A stretch of DNA of 64,000 nt from Branchipolynoe longqiensis (taxonomy: Eukaryota > Annelida > Polychaeta > Phyllodocida > Polynoidae): NCBI GenBank assembly GCA_030323885.1, contig CM059193.1, positions 96,650,852 through 96,714,851 of the forward strand, given 5' to 3'. The notes beneath the pieces are model-generated. The model was not told where the DNA came from and ran no database searches. It saw nothing but the letters and a program-made list of their open reading frames with translations. The position numbers and the translations under genes are program-made. This document shows positions 52,176 through 63,248 of the stretch, piece after piece (within the stretch, counting starts at the first letter, position 1; each line of letters begins with the position of its first letter).

Positions 52176-54314
52176 TGCCCCTGAGCTCAGTCGCTGCTTG
52201 CTGTGGACTGGCACAAAAAGCAGAAGACAGGCCAGAGACAATGGTAGATATTAAAAATAGGACAATTAGCCCTCCTAAGTACAAAGGAAATCAGGAAAGC
52301 TATCACCACATGGCACAGTCCACCTGGGTATGTGTAATGGCACAAACCAATACAGAAATGGACAGGCCACGGTCATGCATCTGATCCACCCTGAAAAGCA
52401 AATTGGCTAAGCAAACAACACAACCATCCCACCTGGTCACAGTCCTAAAGGGTCCGAGTGTGTTCTGGCACACTGGTGCACTATCTAAAGCCACTGCTTG
52501 GGTGAAAGGATTCTGTATCAAATCAAAATGTGATGGGATCCTCTCCCGCAAGCATGCATGACACCCAATTAGATGTACATAGTAGGCTAAGGTATCATAC
52601 TCAGACTAGACACAACTCTGGAAAAATACAAACAAACTAACATAGGCCACTAACACCCAATATCGCAAAAGGCTGGCCTGAGCAGAAACAGGTAAACACT
52701 CTTGGGCGAGGGACCAGACCAAGATAGCACCACAGCTGTCCAGCATTGAAAACAAGCACCCTCGTGGGAGCTTATACCTTATGGGCAGAGTAAATACCTT
52801 GTCAATAAAACAAAAATTATATATATGTTTATAGAAATGAATGCTATTTGAATTGCATTATAAAATGACACAATTACAAAAAGCAATAATGCGAACTTGT
52901 TGTGATATATGCTGCCTTATTGAAGAAATAATAACATAAAACTATTCTGCACATAACTGACACATTCAGTGTTTCTGTACAACACCACCTATCTAGGACT
53001 ATAGATAGCGGGGGGGAGGGAGAAGTTGCACCCCAACAAAAAACCTGACAACCCAGTATGTAACCTCACTGAAATGGCTGTAAATAGCAGTTCACAGCGT
53101 CTAGATTTTAAAAATGTAATGTGAGGAGGGGGGAGGGGCTACTACCAAGCCCCCTATTACGTCATGCCTTTGGCACTCATCCATTCCAAGAATTTATCTA
53201 GCACCCCAAACAAACAAAAACTAACTATGGCTGTGGCTATTGTGAGGATAACTGGAGGAATGCCTTTTGTTCCAGAAACAAATATATACGTTCTCTGCTA
53301 TATTCCGGACTCATGCCTGGTCCCGTTTCAATAGAGTGCCGCCATCTGGTGGAATCCATCTGAATCTTTATGTGGTAACCCATATCGGTGGTGCTATCTG
53401 AGGGCGGAGTTAACAACACTTGCAGTTATGTGACTCAGAATGGGTGCCACTCTGGTTGAAGTGACCAAAGTTAGTTATAACCATCAACATTACTATGAAA
53501 TGTGTACAACAAGCACAACAAACATGCAATTAACAACCCATACATGGCAAAGTATCAGAGGAGTACGATGATGTGCAGCACCGATTAACAGAGGAGTAGC
53601 GATCAGAACGATCCTAAAACTTAACTACGGTTTGGTATTAGGCTTATATAAAGATATCTTCAGTATACCGGAGTGATTGAGTCCATTTCGTTTTTAACAA
53701 TGTCATGAATTTAGCCAGTGGACTAACAACTACGACACCAGAAACACTTACGTCTATGACCACCAGTCCGGACGGTAACCAGGGCTTCTTTTCACTGTAT
53801 GTCAAAGATGTGTGGGCATGCGGACACTATTCCCTTGATTATGTTGTAAAATGTGTTGTCAATGTCGCAAACTTACCATGCATGCCTTATACTCCACTGC
53901 CACTACTGCATAAGCATATTCAGCGCTGAAACGATAGGGACAATCAGCCACGTTTGAACTTGTTTGAGCCCGTTTGAGCTTGCAGGAAATAGACTTTCCT
54001 CTTCTCGTTTATGCGAGAACTCAGTGTTAGCCAATTAGAGCTGTTCTTTTTTATTGCAAATGGCAGCCCCCAATAACAGCTCTGATTGGCTCAAAGTATG
54101 GAAAGGTCCCAGTCAATTAGGTCCATTTTTAGTTTTTCTAGTTTGAGTGCAGGTGGCAGAGTGACGATCTAGCTGCAACGAGGTTAACAAAGAAATACAA
54201 AAATAGCGCTTGCCTCGTGAGCAAATTATCGATGTTAGCCTCTGCCAACATACTTAATGTAACATATGATTCATAAATAACAACAATTATTTTAGAATAT
54301 TTAATGCAGTTACA
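52176..54314. other. inter-unit spacer, no gene recognised
   Basis: Poly-G and poly-A patches, otherwise unremarkable. No convincing splice-bounded exon. The 53705-53929 frame lacks family features. Confidence 0.5.
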
Positions 54315-54427
54315 TGTCTCTTTATGTGAAATATGGCGTGCATAATATATGGTGTATTGCTTATCTCACTGTATCTACCTTCTCAGTAGTCAACACATTG
54401 TCATTGACTCTTGTTGTGTATCCACAG

Positions 54428-54782
54428 GAGGTGCGACTGATGATTTCAGAGTTACAGTTCTTATCGACCCCAGAGTGACAGCACCAAACAGTTGGGTAAC
54501 ACTGCAATGTGGATACAGCCAACCCATCGAGAGATTTTATTGGAAAGACAAAGAGGGTGCCAAATTATTTACATACATCACGGCTCTGTCTAGCATGCAA
54601 ACCGGAGTCAATTACAAGGATAACACCACTAGAGGATATCTGAAAGAGCTGGTGGCTTCTAATCTTACCGCAAGTGTGATGTTGTATGTCCGTACCTGCA
54701 ACTACAGCCCATACTTGTACGTCGTAAAGAGCCTGGCTGGTCATGAAGTGACAACGAATGTGAACATCATAGTAAGATGCAA
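54428..54782 (+). CDS. Ig-like domain exon 1, unit B
   Basis: Acceptor TGTGTATCCACAG, donor AA|GTAGGC, phases as in unit A. About 118 residues. V-like Ig fold with the canonical pair kept: W-V-T-L-Q-C-G-Y in the B strand, Y-W-K-D in C, and Y-V-R-T-C-N-Y in the F region. It differs strongly in protein sequence from unit A while flanking introns remain similar, which hints at faster change in the exon. Confidence 0.65.
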
Positions 54783-55079
54783 GTAGGCCATTCTATGAAT
54801 ATCATTGAGTTATTTTCTAAGCTTGGAGCAGCTTTTAAAAAAGACCAAACAAAACTTGTTTGCAGATCATTCAACTTTAAGAAATATATTCCAATGTTTA
54901 AAAACTAAGCTAGAATATTAGTGTTAATAATATATAATAATATATGACCATTTGTGTCTTTAATAACATAATTTAGTAGCATTGTAGGCAAACCTGTTTG
55001 TGATAACCCAGTTTTCTCACCAAAAATATGTTACACCTAACCTGGCATAGTAGGGATAAACATGTATGCAAATTCATAA

Positions 55080-55890
55080 GTTCTCACCACAACCATGCTT
55101 AACCTAACCTAATCTAGCATAGTATTTTATATACAGATGCTTAAGTTCTCACCATAAACAAGTTACACAGAACCTAACCTAATAGGGATATACATACATT
55201 TGTAATTTCTCACCAAAGACATGTTGAACCTAACCTACCATAATAGTAATTTACACAAATTTATCATTTGTCTTCATAAAAATGTTAATCTAAACCTAAC
55301 CTAAAATAAATATATGCGCATTTATAATTTCTCACCACAGACATGCTAAACCTAACCTAAAATCCATATATACACATTCATAATTTCTCACCACAGACAT
55401 GCTAAACCTAACCTAAAATAAATATATACACATATATAATTTCTCACCACAGACATGCTAAACCTAACCTAAAATAAATATATACACATTTATAATTTCT
55501 CACCACAGACATGCTAAACCTAACCTAAAATAAATATATACACATTTATAATTTCTCACCACAGACATGCTAAGCCTAACGTAAAATAAATATATACAAA
55601 TTTATAATTTATCTCCACAAACATGCTAAACCTAGCCTAAAATAAATATACACACATTTATAATTTCTCACCACAGACACGCTAAGCCTAGCCTAAAATA
55701 AATATATACACATTTATATTTTATCACCACAATCATGCTAAGCCTAACCTAATAGGCATATATATATAAATTAATAATTTCTCACCACAAACATGTTGAA
55801 CCTAACCTAATAGGGATATCATACAAATTGATAATTCCTCATCACAAACATGTTAAACCTAATCTAACCTAATAGAGATATTATACAAAT
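55080..55890. repeat. intronic minisatellite with AACCTAACCTAA, unit B
   Basis: Same unit as 44335-45335, about 14 units, uninterrupted. Confidence 0.85.
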
Positions 55891-55916
55891 TGATTGCTCC
55901 GTGTTCTGCTTCACAG

Positions 55917-56091
55917 ATCGTCCTGCACCGGAATTGACCTATAGTCCTTCTGAGACGCTGCGATACGTCTACACATTTGTTTGTAAAATCAGTGGTGCGA
56001 CAGTAGGACATACACTCAACCTAACAATATCGATGGACGGCAAGACCCCACAACAACCAGAGCAAGAAATGGGCATCGAGAATAACAAAAG
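55917..56091 (+). CDS. Ig-like domain exon 2, unit B
   Basis: 175 nt, same splice sites and phases as 45364-45538. Y-T-F-V-C-K-I-S-G retains the first cysteine of the second Ig domain. Exon 3 would fall at about 64062, outside the window. Confidence 0.65.
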
Positions 56092-56189
56092 GTAACTTAA
56101 GTGCTATGGCTAGGTCTGTAAGCTTCCTGACAAATGCAATCCACTGTCCACTGCACAGCTAGTATCATGTACGTTTGTTGGGGTCTTAC

Positions 56190-57400
56190 ATCAGGGTAAC
56201 ATCTAAGGTCATATCAGGATGGGTGCCGATTTATGACAGTACACACTCATGGAGAGCAGGCCAGTGACCCAGTTTGCCACTCAGTTGCACAATCCTAATG
56301 CCAAGCTAACCGGTCCTTGCCCTATCCTGGAAATGTAGAGCGCCATGCTAGGTGGTTACAAGTATCAATTTTGTAGGTCATTGGTTTGACTCGGCTGGGA
56401 TTCAAACTCCCTACCTTCCGCACTGGAAACCTGCACTCTTATGGCCCTATCACATTACGACGCATCACGCGAGCACATGGGCAACAGCTAAAATCACTTT
56501 CAAACGTTGAGATGCATCAAACCTTTCGGCGTGTGGCCAACGTATGACCAACATATGGCTAACATGCCTCCTGGCGAAAAATGATCGCATTACGCATTAC
56601 GCTCGCAGAATGCCGCTGAACATTATATACGTAATTTGATCCCCAGAACTACCCCCTATGCTATACATACGACAAGGCATGGTGGAGAAACCCAAGCATA
56701 CATTAGATGTACATTAGATTACATTATCCATATGTTGTCAATACATTGTCAATACGCGGACTGTATGTTTCTACTGGCTCGCCATCTGACTGACATAGGT
56801 AAACGTATTGCAACGTAGTGAACAACGTCTGTCTAACATACGTCTAATATGCACTGACGTATGCCTAATGTATGCATAACGTACGGCCGACGTAAAAGCC
56901 ACACGTTGTCAAACGACAAAAGTTTTGTTCACGACCCCTTAACAAACTAAGCCGTACATCAACGTACATCAATTTTGTAAGTCATTGGTTTGACTCGGCT
57001 GGGATTCAAACTCCCTACCTTCCGCACTGGAAACCTGCACTCCTATGGCCCTGTCACATTACGACGCATCGCACAAGCGTGTGGCCAACAGCTAAAATCA
57101 CTTTCAAATGTTGAGATGCATCAAACCAATCGATGTGTGGCCAACGTATGGCCAACATATGGCTAACATGCCTCCTGGCAAAAAATGATCGCATTACGCT
57201 CACGGCACGCTCGCACGTAATTTGATCCCCAGAACTACCCCTTATACTTTACATATGTCAAGACATGGTGGAGAAACGCAAAACGTACATTAGATGTACA
57301 TTAGATTACGTTATCCATATGTTGTCAATACGTTGTCAATACGTTGTCAATACGCGGACTGTATTTTTCCACTGGCTCGCCATCCGACTGACATAGGTAA
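56190..57400 (+). repeat. dispersed repeats in intron 2, unit B, internally duplicated
   Basis: Equivalent of 45640-46235. The part starting TTTTGTAAGTCATTGGTTTG occurs at about 56370 and again at about 56975: a direct duplication with a period of about 605 bp that is absent from unit A. Confidence 0.75.
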
Positions 57401-57539
57401 GCGTGGTGCACCCTAGTGAACAACGTTTGTCTAACGTATGTCTAATGTACACTGACGTAAGCCTAATGTATACATAATGTACGGCCAACGTAAAAGCCAC
57501 ACGTTGTCGAACGTCAAACATTTTGTTCACCACCCATTA

Positions 57540-57615
57540 ACAAGCTAAGCCGTACATCAACGTACATCAATGTACGTTGACGTACATCGACGTACATCAA
57601 TGCATACATATCGAA
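57540..57615. repeat. ACGTACATC short tandem repeat
   Basis: Repeated ACGTACATC / AATGTACGTTG words over about 70 bp. Non-coding and locally palindromic. Confidence 0.7.
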
Positions 57616-57721
57616 CATGTAACGTTCGAGTAATGCATATAGACGTACACGGATGTATTAGACGCTTGTGTTGATGTGTCATAGTGTTACAGTTTCGGCC
57701 ACCGCGCCCAGTTTAATGTCA

Positions 57722-57775
57722 TGTGAGTAGTATAGAGAGGACCGATATGGGTCCTCGGTCCTCTCTATTCTACTC
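57722..57775. repeat. hairpin made from the CRE-array module
   Basis: GAGTAGTATAGAGAGGACCG ... and its near-perfect reverse complement surround TATGGGTCC. The arm sequence is the end of the module at 2425-2582, 5695-5852 and 21525-21685. Confidence 0.75.
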
Positions 57776-58149
57776 ATGTGGACACAACAAACCAACCATC
57801 AAATATATTGATTGTTGACCTCTTCCTCAGCAAAACAACTTTTTCACAATTATCCATCTTGGGGCAGCAACATGGATAATTTGGCATGTGGGACCGATCA
57901 GCCCACCTTTACGACAGTGCAATTTAGATGGGCGTTTATGGATCCACACTCCACCCCCGTTCAGGAGGTTGAGGCACACTGAGCAGTTCAAGTTTCAAGC
58001 CCCACTGGTCAGCATTTAGTTTGGCAGCTCACCAAAAGGCCTGTGGATAGTTCCAGGCTTAAAGTCAGATGGTGCCACAATGGAATCCTTAGTTACGAGG
58101 GACATCTGTTGTCCAAATTGTACATGTTTATTGGTTGACATGGGTAATT

Positions 58150-58583
58150 CGCGGGCAGCGACCAACAGCTAGAACCACCTCACAGTCACAGCTACCTAGC
58201 CTATTGGCCCCACTGTCCGCTGCCGCCATCAGAAAGTACTCTGGTCCTACCCGGCAGTTGCCATGGTGGAACTCCCTTCCAGCGGGAATTCCAGAACTAA
58301 GCAAATTTGATAACAGATGGCGTCACCATCACCACGTGACCAGTGACCCTCTGCTAAAGCCACGTTATCACAACAGCCACAGCACCCGAGCAACGAGCAA
58401 CTTATCAACTTCACCCACCCACCCACACCTTACCCTTATGGGTTGATGGTTCGAATTCCACCTACTTGGGTAATTAATCCCCGGCGAGGTTGCAAGGTGC
58501 TTCTGGGTGGTCCTGCGACCAACCAGAACTCTCAGACACAACATGTATGCCTACATCAGCAATGAATAAATAAATAAATAACC
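58150..58583 (+). mobile_element. non-LTR retroelement 3' end with (AATA)n tail, unit B
   Basis: The end of a coding region (W-W-N-S-L-P-A-G-I at about 58268) and a 3' UTR ending AATAAATAAATAAATAACC. Longer than the unit A copy. The start at about 58134 (ACATGGGTAATT) resembles the A-repeat terminus of the YR elements. Confidence 0.6.
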
Positions 58584-58689
58584 ATCTACATACAGTCATC
58601 TCTCCGCCTTGTGAATTAGGCCTACCATAGATAACAGATTCACCCCATACTTGTAGTACGCCTTGACTTTTGGCTGGTTTGTAACCTTT

Positions 58690-61310
58690 ACGGTTACAGG
58701 CTGTGGGACTGTGGCATTAGAAAACGACTTCATCACCGAGTATGTGGTGCGGCAGCTCGACCTTGGTGCCCTCCTGAGGCCGTTTACGGTCCCCCCCTTC
58801 TCGCCTTGGGCCCAGTGCAGCCCCCATCATGACCAGGCCCAAGGCCACCCCCAACAAGAAATGCATCATTGTCGACCTGTCACACCCACCCGGCAGGAGC
58901 GTTAACACGGGCATGCACCACAAAGCCTACCTCGGCCTTCCTTCTATGTATACTCTCCCCTCGGTAGCCAAACTGGGCCGGAGGCTCATGCAGGAGGGCC
59001 AGAGGGCCTACTCCTGGACCGCGGATATCTCCTGGGTCTACTGGTAGCTCCAAGCGGACCCCCTGTCTGTGGCACTATTCTGCATAATGGTCGACGACCA
59101 CCTATACATCAACATTGCGCTTTGGTTGCAGGACCTCGGTGGCTGCCTGTGTGCGTGTCATCTCAGCGATCTCTTGGCTCATGACTTCATCGGCTGTGAG
59201 GCCCCCTATATCCGGGCCCACCAGGCCTTCAACGCCCTCCTTGCACTGTGCGCAGACATGGGCATCGACCTGGGCTTCCCCCAGCAGTCAAGCTCACATG
59301 GCTGGCTTTCGAGGTCTGTTCGCAGCGCATGCTGATACGGATACCCCAGGCCAAGCTTGACCAACTGGTCGAGGATTGCGGCCGGTGGCTGTTGAGGCCC
59401 TCCCTCACCAGGAAGGCCCTCCAGAGGCTGCTGGGGAAGCTCGCCGACAGCAGTCAGTGCATCCCCTCGGCACGTAAGTTCATGTGCCACATACCGAGGA
59501 GCATCCGCTCCCTCCCCACCGGGCGTCGCCAACGTGGACCCCGACCTCTGGAAGGATGTCCGTTGGTTCTACGACTAAACCTCCAAGGGCCACGGCTTGT
59601 ACCTCCTGCCGGCCCCGGTCCGGCCCATGTGGACCATCGAGTGTGGCTATTGCCTCCAAGGTGGGTGGCGCGTTCTCCGCAGAGCGCTGCTCCGAGGCAT
59701 ATGACGACCGCATGAGGGGCACGTACCACACCATCCTCAAGCTCAAGGCCGTCAACCTCGTCCTGGTGGTCAAGACCCTGAGGCCAGCGGTGTCAAACGG
59801 ACAATGCGGCCTCCGCTCCCGCCCATGAGTCTGGCCGTGCCACTGAGACAACCCTGGGGGCGTGCGCCAGGGAGCTGATCTTCCCCGGTGTCACTGGACT
59901 ATGTCCGGGAGCAATGTCGCATTAACTCGTTATCCCAAATTAGGGTTCACCAGTAGCCTGACATGTTTACCCATGATCTCTGATCTGTAACCTCGGTGAT
60001 GGGGCGCACGCGCACATGATGACCCTCTACCGGGCAGCGCAGGCACCGGGGATGTGGCAGAACCACGCGAGACATGCCACCCGTTATGTCGAGTTCATGC
60101 TCGACTGGGACGTCGACCAAATGAAGCCCCTATGATGTCATGCAATTCATCGCGCACCTCCACTTCGGTGGCCAATGCCCTCTCCGCCGGACACTCCTGG
60201 CTCTGGGAGGCCGGCAGGGACCCTGCCCCCTTGGACGCCCCCTTTTCTGAGCAGGTCCGGTCAGGTGGGGAAGGCTCTTCATGGGACACCGCAGTGTGGT
60301 CCCCTGGGCGGCGGTCATCATTGCATTCTTTACTTTGATGCGCCAGAGTCAAACCTCCTCTCCCACTCCCAGAGTGGGAGGGGAGGGGAGGGGAGCCCCG
60401 GGGGGCTCCGAGTCACCATATCGTCGTCCAAGATGATAAAGTCACCGTCGAAGGCCGTCGCCCTCTTCGTCCCGGTGTCCCAGGGACACCAGTTTGCGAG
60501 GGACACATTGCTTCTGCACATGAGTAAAAATCGAACAGCATCGTCACTAACCTTATAAATTTAATATAATGTTTTTGGTAAAGATGTTTTCTATATGTGT
60601 ACCAAGCAATTTGTTTCTAGATGGTGTAATTTGAGAGATATTTGACTTCTTCTGTATTTTCTGTATGGACATTGCTCACGACCATTGAAAATGCCTTGAG
60701 TTTGACGGCATAGGCAGTGCAAAACATTAGCTATATTCAAAATTAATAGAAATCAAGAACCCTAACCTCATAAATTTAACATAGTCTTTATGGTAAAGAT
60801 GTTTTCTATTTGTATCCCAAGCGATTTGTTTCTAGATGGTGTAATTTGAGAGATATTTGACTTCTTCTGTATGAAGATTTGCTCATGGCCGTTAACAATG
60901 CATTTGAATAGAAGTGTCCCTGGCAAACTGGTGTCCCTCGGAATCCGCATCACCGGCCTCTTCATGCCCGGTCCGGGCCAGGCCCCGGGTGGTGCAGCAT
61001 GTCCCGGCCCCCTCCGATGCCCCAGCGTTCATCTGCCACACCGGGGCCCCACTTGACCCCACAGATGCTCATGGAGGCAGGGCCCTGGTGGCATCGAACT
61101 TCACCCTCCACGGCTTGCGCTTTGAGGGCCGATGACCTGGCGGCCATAATGGCACAAGGCACCTGGAAGTCCTCAGTGGTGTTCAGCTATGTCCCCCGCC
61201 TGGCCACCTCTTTTTTAAGGACTAATTTGTCGGGGTCGGCTCCGGCGGCCTCAGAGCACCCGGCGATCGGGGAGGCCCCCCTCGACATCAACGCCATCGA
61301 CTGACTTCCC
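58690..61310 (+). pseudogene. dead Ngaro-like YR retrotransposon in intron 2, unit B
   Basis: Paralogue of 46600-49080, more decayed. A deletion of about 37 bp at about 59180 removes the catalytic Y-A-D-D block. A stop (TAG) lies at about 59045 in the RT. The RNase H end and parts of the recombinase are shortened. A TIR element is inserted at 60482-60938. Only scattered blocks such as E-V-C-S-Q-R-M-L-I-R and S-Y-V-P-R remain. Confidence 0.75.
60482..60938. mobile_element. 457-bp non-autonomous DNA transposon with TIRs
   Basis: Terminal inverted repeats AGGGACACCAGTTTGC-(G/C)-AGGGACAC, with one mismatch at the end of the spacer base. An internal unit of about 100 bp (ATGGTGTAATTTGAGAGATA...) is present twice, at about 60570-60660 and 60780-60880. 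Absent at the matching place in unit A. No coding frame. Superfamily not assigned. Confidence 0.7.
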
Positions 61311-61311
61311 T

Positions 61312-63248
61312 TATTATTATTATTATCCTCTTCTTTGATGCAGGCTTGTGGTAGCCTACACAAAGCTTGTAGCTCTCAGCTCTAATGGTATGCAGCCTCA
61401 ACATCGTATAGGAATGTTTCTCTGGCCCAGGCCCTGTCCAGCACATTCTTGAATTGATTCATGGTAGCTGCTTCCACATGTTTATCACTCCCTGTGAAAA
61501 GAAGGCCCCTCTGAGTGAGCTGTTGTACCTTGGCTTGAAAAGCTTCTTGGAGTGACCTCTGGTATTGCTTCCCTGTATGCGTCTGAATAGCAAGGCCTCA
61601 TCCACATTATACTCAGCATTCAGGAACTTCCATGTGTTGATCATGTCCCCACAAAATCTTCTGTATGTGAGGTTTGGTAACTTGAGTCTCCTGAGTCTGT
61701 CTGGATAACTAAGGTCCTTCAGATGTGGCACAAGCTTAGTTAACCTTCTCTGAACAGCTTCAATGGATTTAATATCCTTCTTCAACGTTGGGTGCCATAT
61801 AGTGACTCCATACTCTAGTATTGGCCATACTTGGCTCTTGTACAATATGATCAGCATCTTTTCGTCCAAGTATTTGAAGGTTCTGCGAATCATTCCTACA
61901 ATCTTATTAGCTTTGGATACGGTTTGTTGTATGTGCTGGAGAAATTTAGCCTATTGTCTACAAATACTCTTAAATCTTTCTCTACCTCACTCTCTTTGAG
62001 ATTTAGTGGCTGGCCAGTAGAATTTTCATGAATAACATATGCATAGTCTGGGTGGTGTCTCCCTATTCGCATGACCTGGCATTTATTCGGATGGAACTTC
62101 ATCTGCCACTGCTTGGCCCAATTCTCCATTTCCAGCAGGTCCTTTTGCAGATCAGCACAGTCTTCCGTGGAATTCACAGTTCTGTAGATCTTTGCATCAT
62201 CTGCAAATAATTTTATCCCACATGATACAATCTCTGGCAGGTCATTGATGAAAATAACGAACAGAATAGGACCCAGGACGCTCCCTTGGGGTATCCCACT
62301 GAGAACCTCTTTGAAGGAAGATTTACTTCCATTTACTACGACTTGCTATTTCCTTCCAGTCAAAAGACTTTTGGATCCATCTCAGAGTATTTCCTTCGAT
62401 GCCATAGTTTTGTAACTTGGTAGCTAGCCTCTGGTGGGGGACAGTGTCAAATGCCTTCATGAAATCTAAGTATATAGTATCTAGTGATTCCCCCCTATCA
62501 ATTGCGTCGGTCCATATTTCCAAAGTTTCTAGTAGCTGCGTAACTGTTGATTTCTTTGGTAGGAACCCATGTTGGTGGTCCGACATCAATTTGTTCTCTA
62601 GCATATGGCTGAGCATGTGCTCTCTGATGATACTTTCCATTACTTTGCATACTATAGATGTGAGGCTTACTGGCCTATGATTTGCTGGAGAATGCTGGTT
62701 TCCTTTTTTGAAAATTGGGATAACATTTGCTATTTTCCATTTGTTGGGTAGGCAACCAGATTCAAATGACTTATTGAAAATTATAGTAAGTGGTTTTGCA
62801 AGCACCACACTCAATTCCTTCAGCACTTTTGGATGTACTCTGTCAGGTTCAGGTGATTTGCCTGTTTTGAGTTTGTCCAGCTTTTTTTTAACAATGTCTG
62901 GTGTGAATAGCACCTCAGGGAAGTCCTTCATTAATTTGCATTTCTGTACCAGCAGTACTGTGTTAACATCCTCTCTAGTGAAAACACCTGAGAAAAACTT
63001 ATCAATATCCTTTGAAGCTAGGCTCCCATCTGTTTGTTCCAGTTCATCTATTGCACTCTTGGTTTTCATCTTAGAGTTTATATATGCCCAAAATGATTTC
63101 TTGGGCAATGAGTTTCTCAAAGTTTCTTATAGCCTTACGTGACTTCCATCGTACCTGGTTTCTGAGTTTGGCATATATTTTGTGTCCATCAGAGCTTCTT
63201 GTGGCAGAGTATTTCCTCCAAGCTTGTTGTTTGAGTATGACTTTGGTC
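61312..63248 (-). mobile_element. CR1/L2-like LINE, 5'-truncated, insertion specific to unit B
   Basis: Splits the sequence that in unit A reads GACTTCCCTCATTGTACC without interruption (49080-49097). Its 3' end on the minus strand is an (ATA)n run at 61312-61326. It contains only RT. The exact insertion point is given by comparison with unit A. Confidence 0.85.
61459..63142 (-). pseudogene. CR1/L2-like reverse transcriptase
   Basis: On the minus strand: F-W-A-Y-I-N-S-K near 63095, G-P/S-P-E-P-D-R-V-H-P near 62845, W-K-I-A-N-V-I-P-I-F near 62730, A-N-H-R-P-V-S-L near 62680, F-M-K-A-F-D-T-V-P-H near 62455, I-P-Q-G-S-V-L-G-P near 62290 and catalytic F-A-D-D-A near 62210. The thumb region follows to 61459. 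Frame changes near 62330 and near 61895 break it. The endonuclease is missing. Confidence 0.85.

Noticed and set aside
53705..53929. 74-residue frame starting M-N-L-A-S-G
   Set aside because: No signal peptide, splice context, family motif or copy in unit A.
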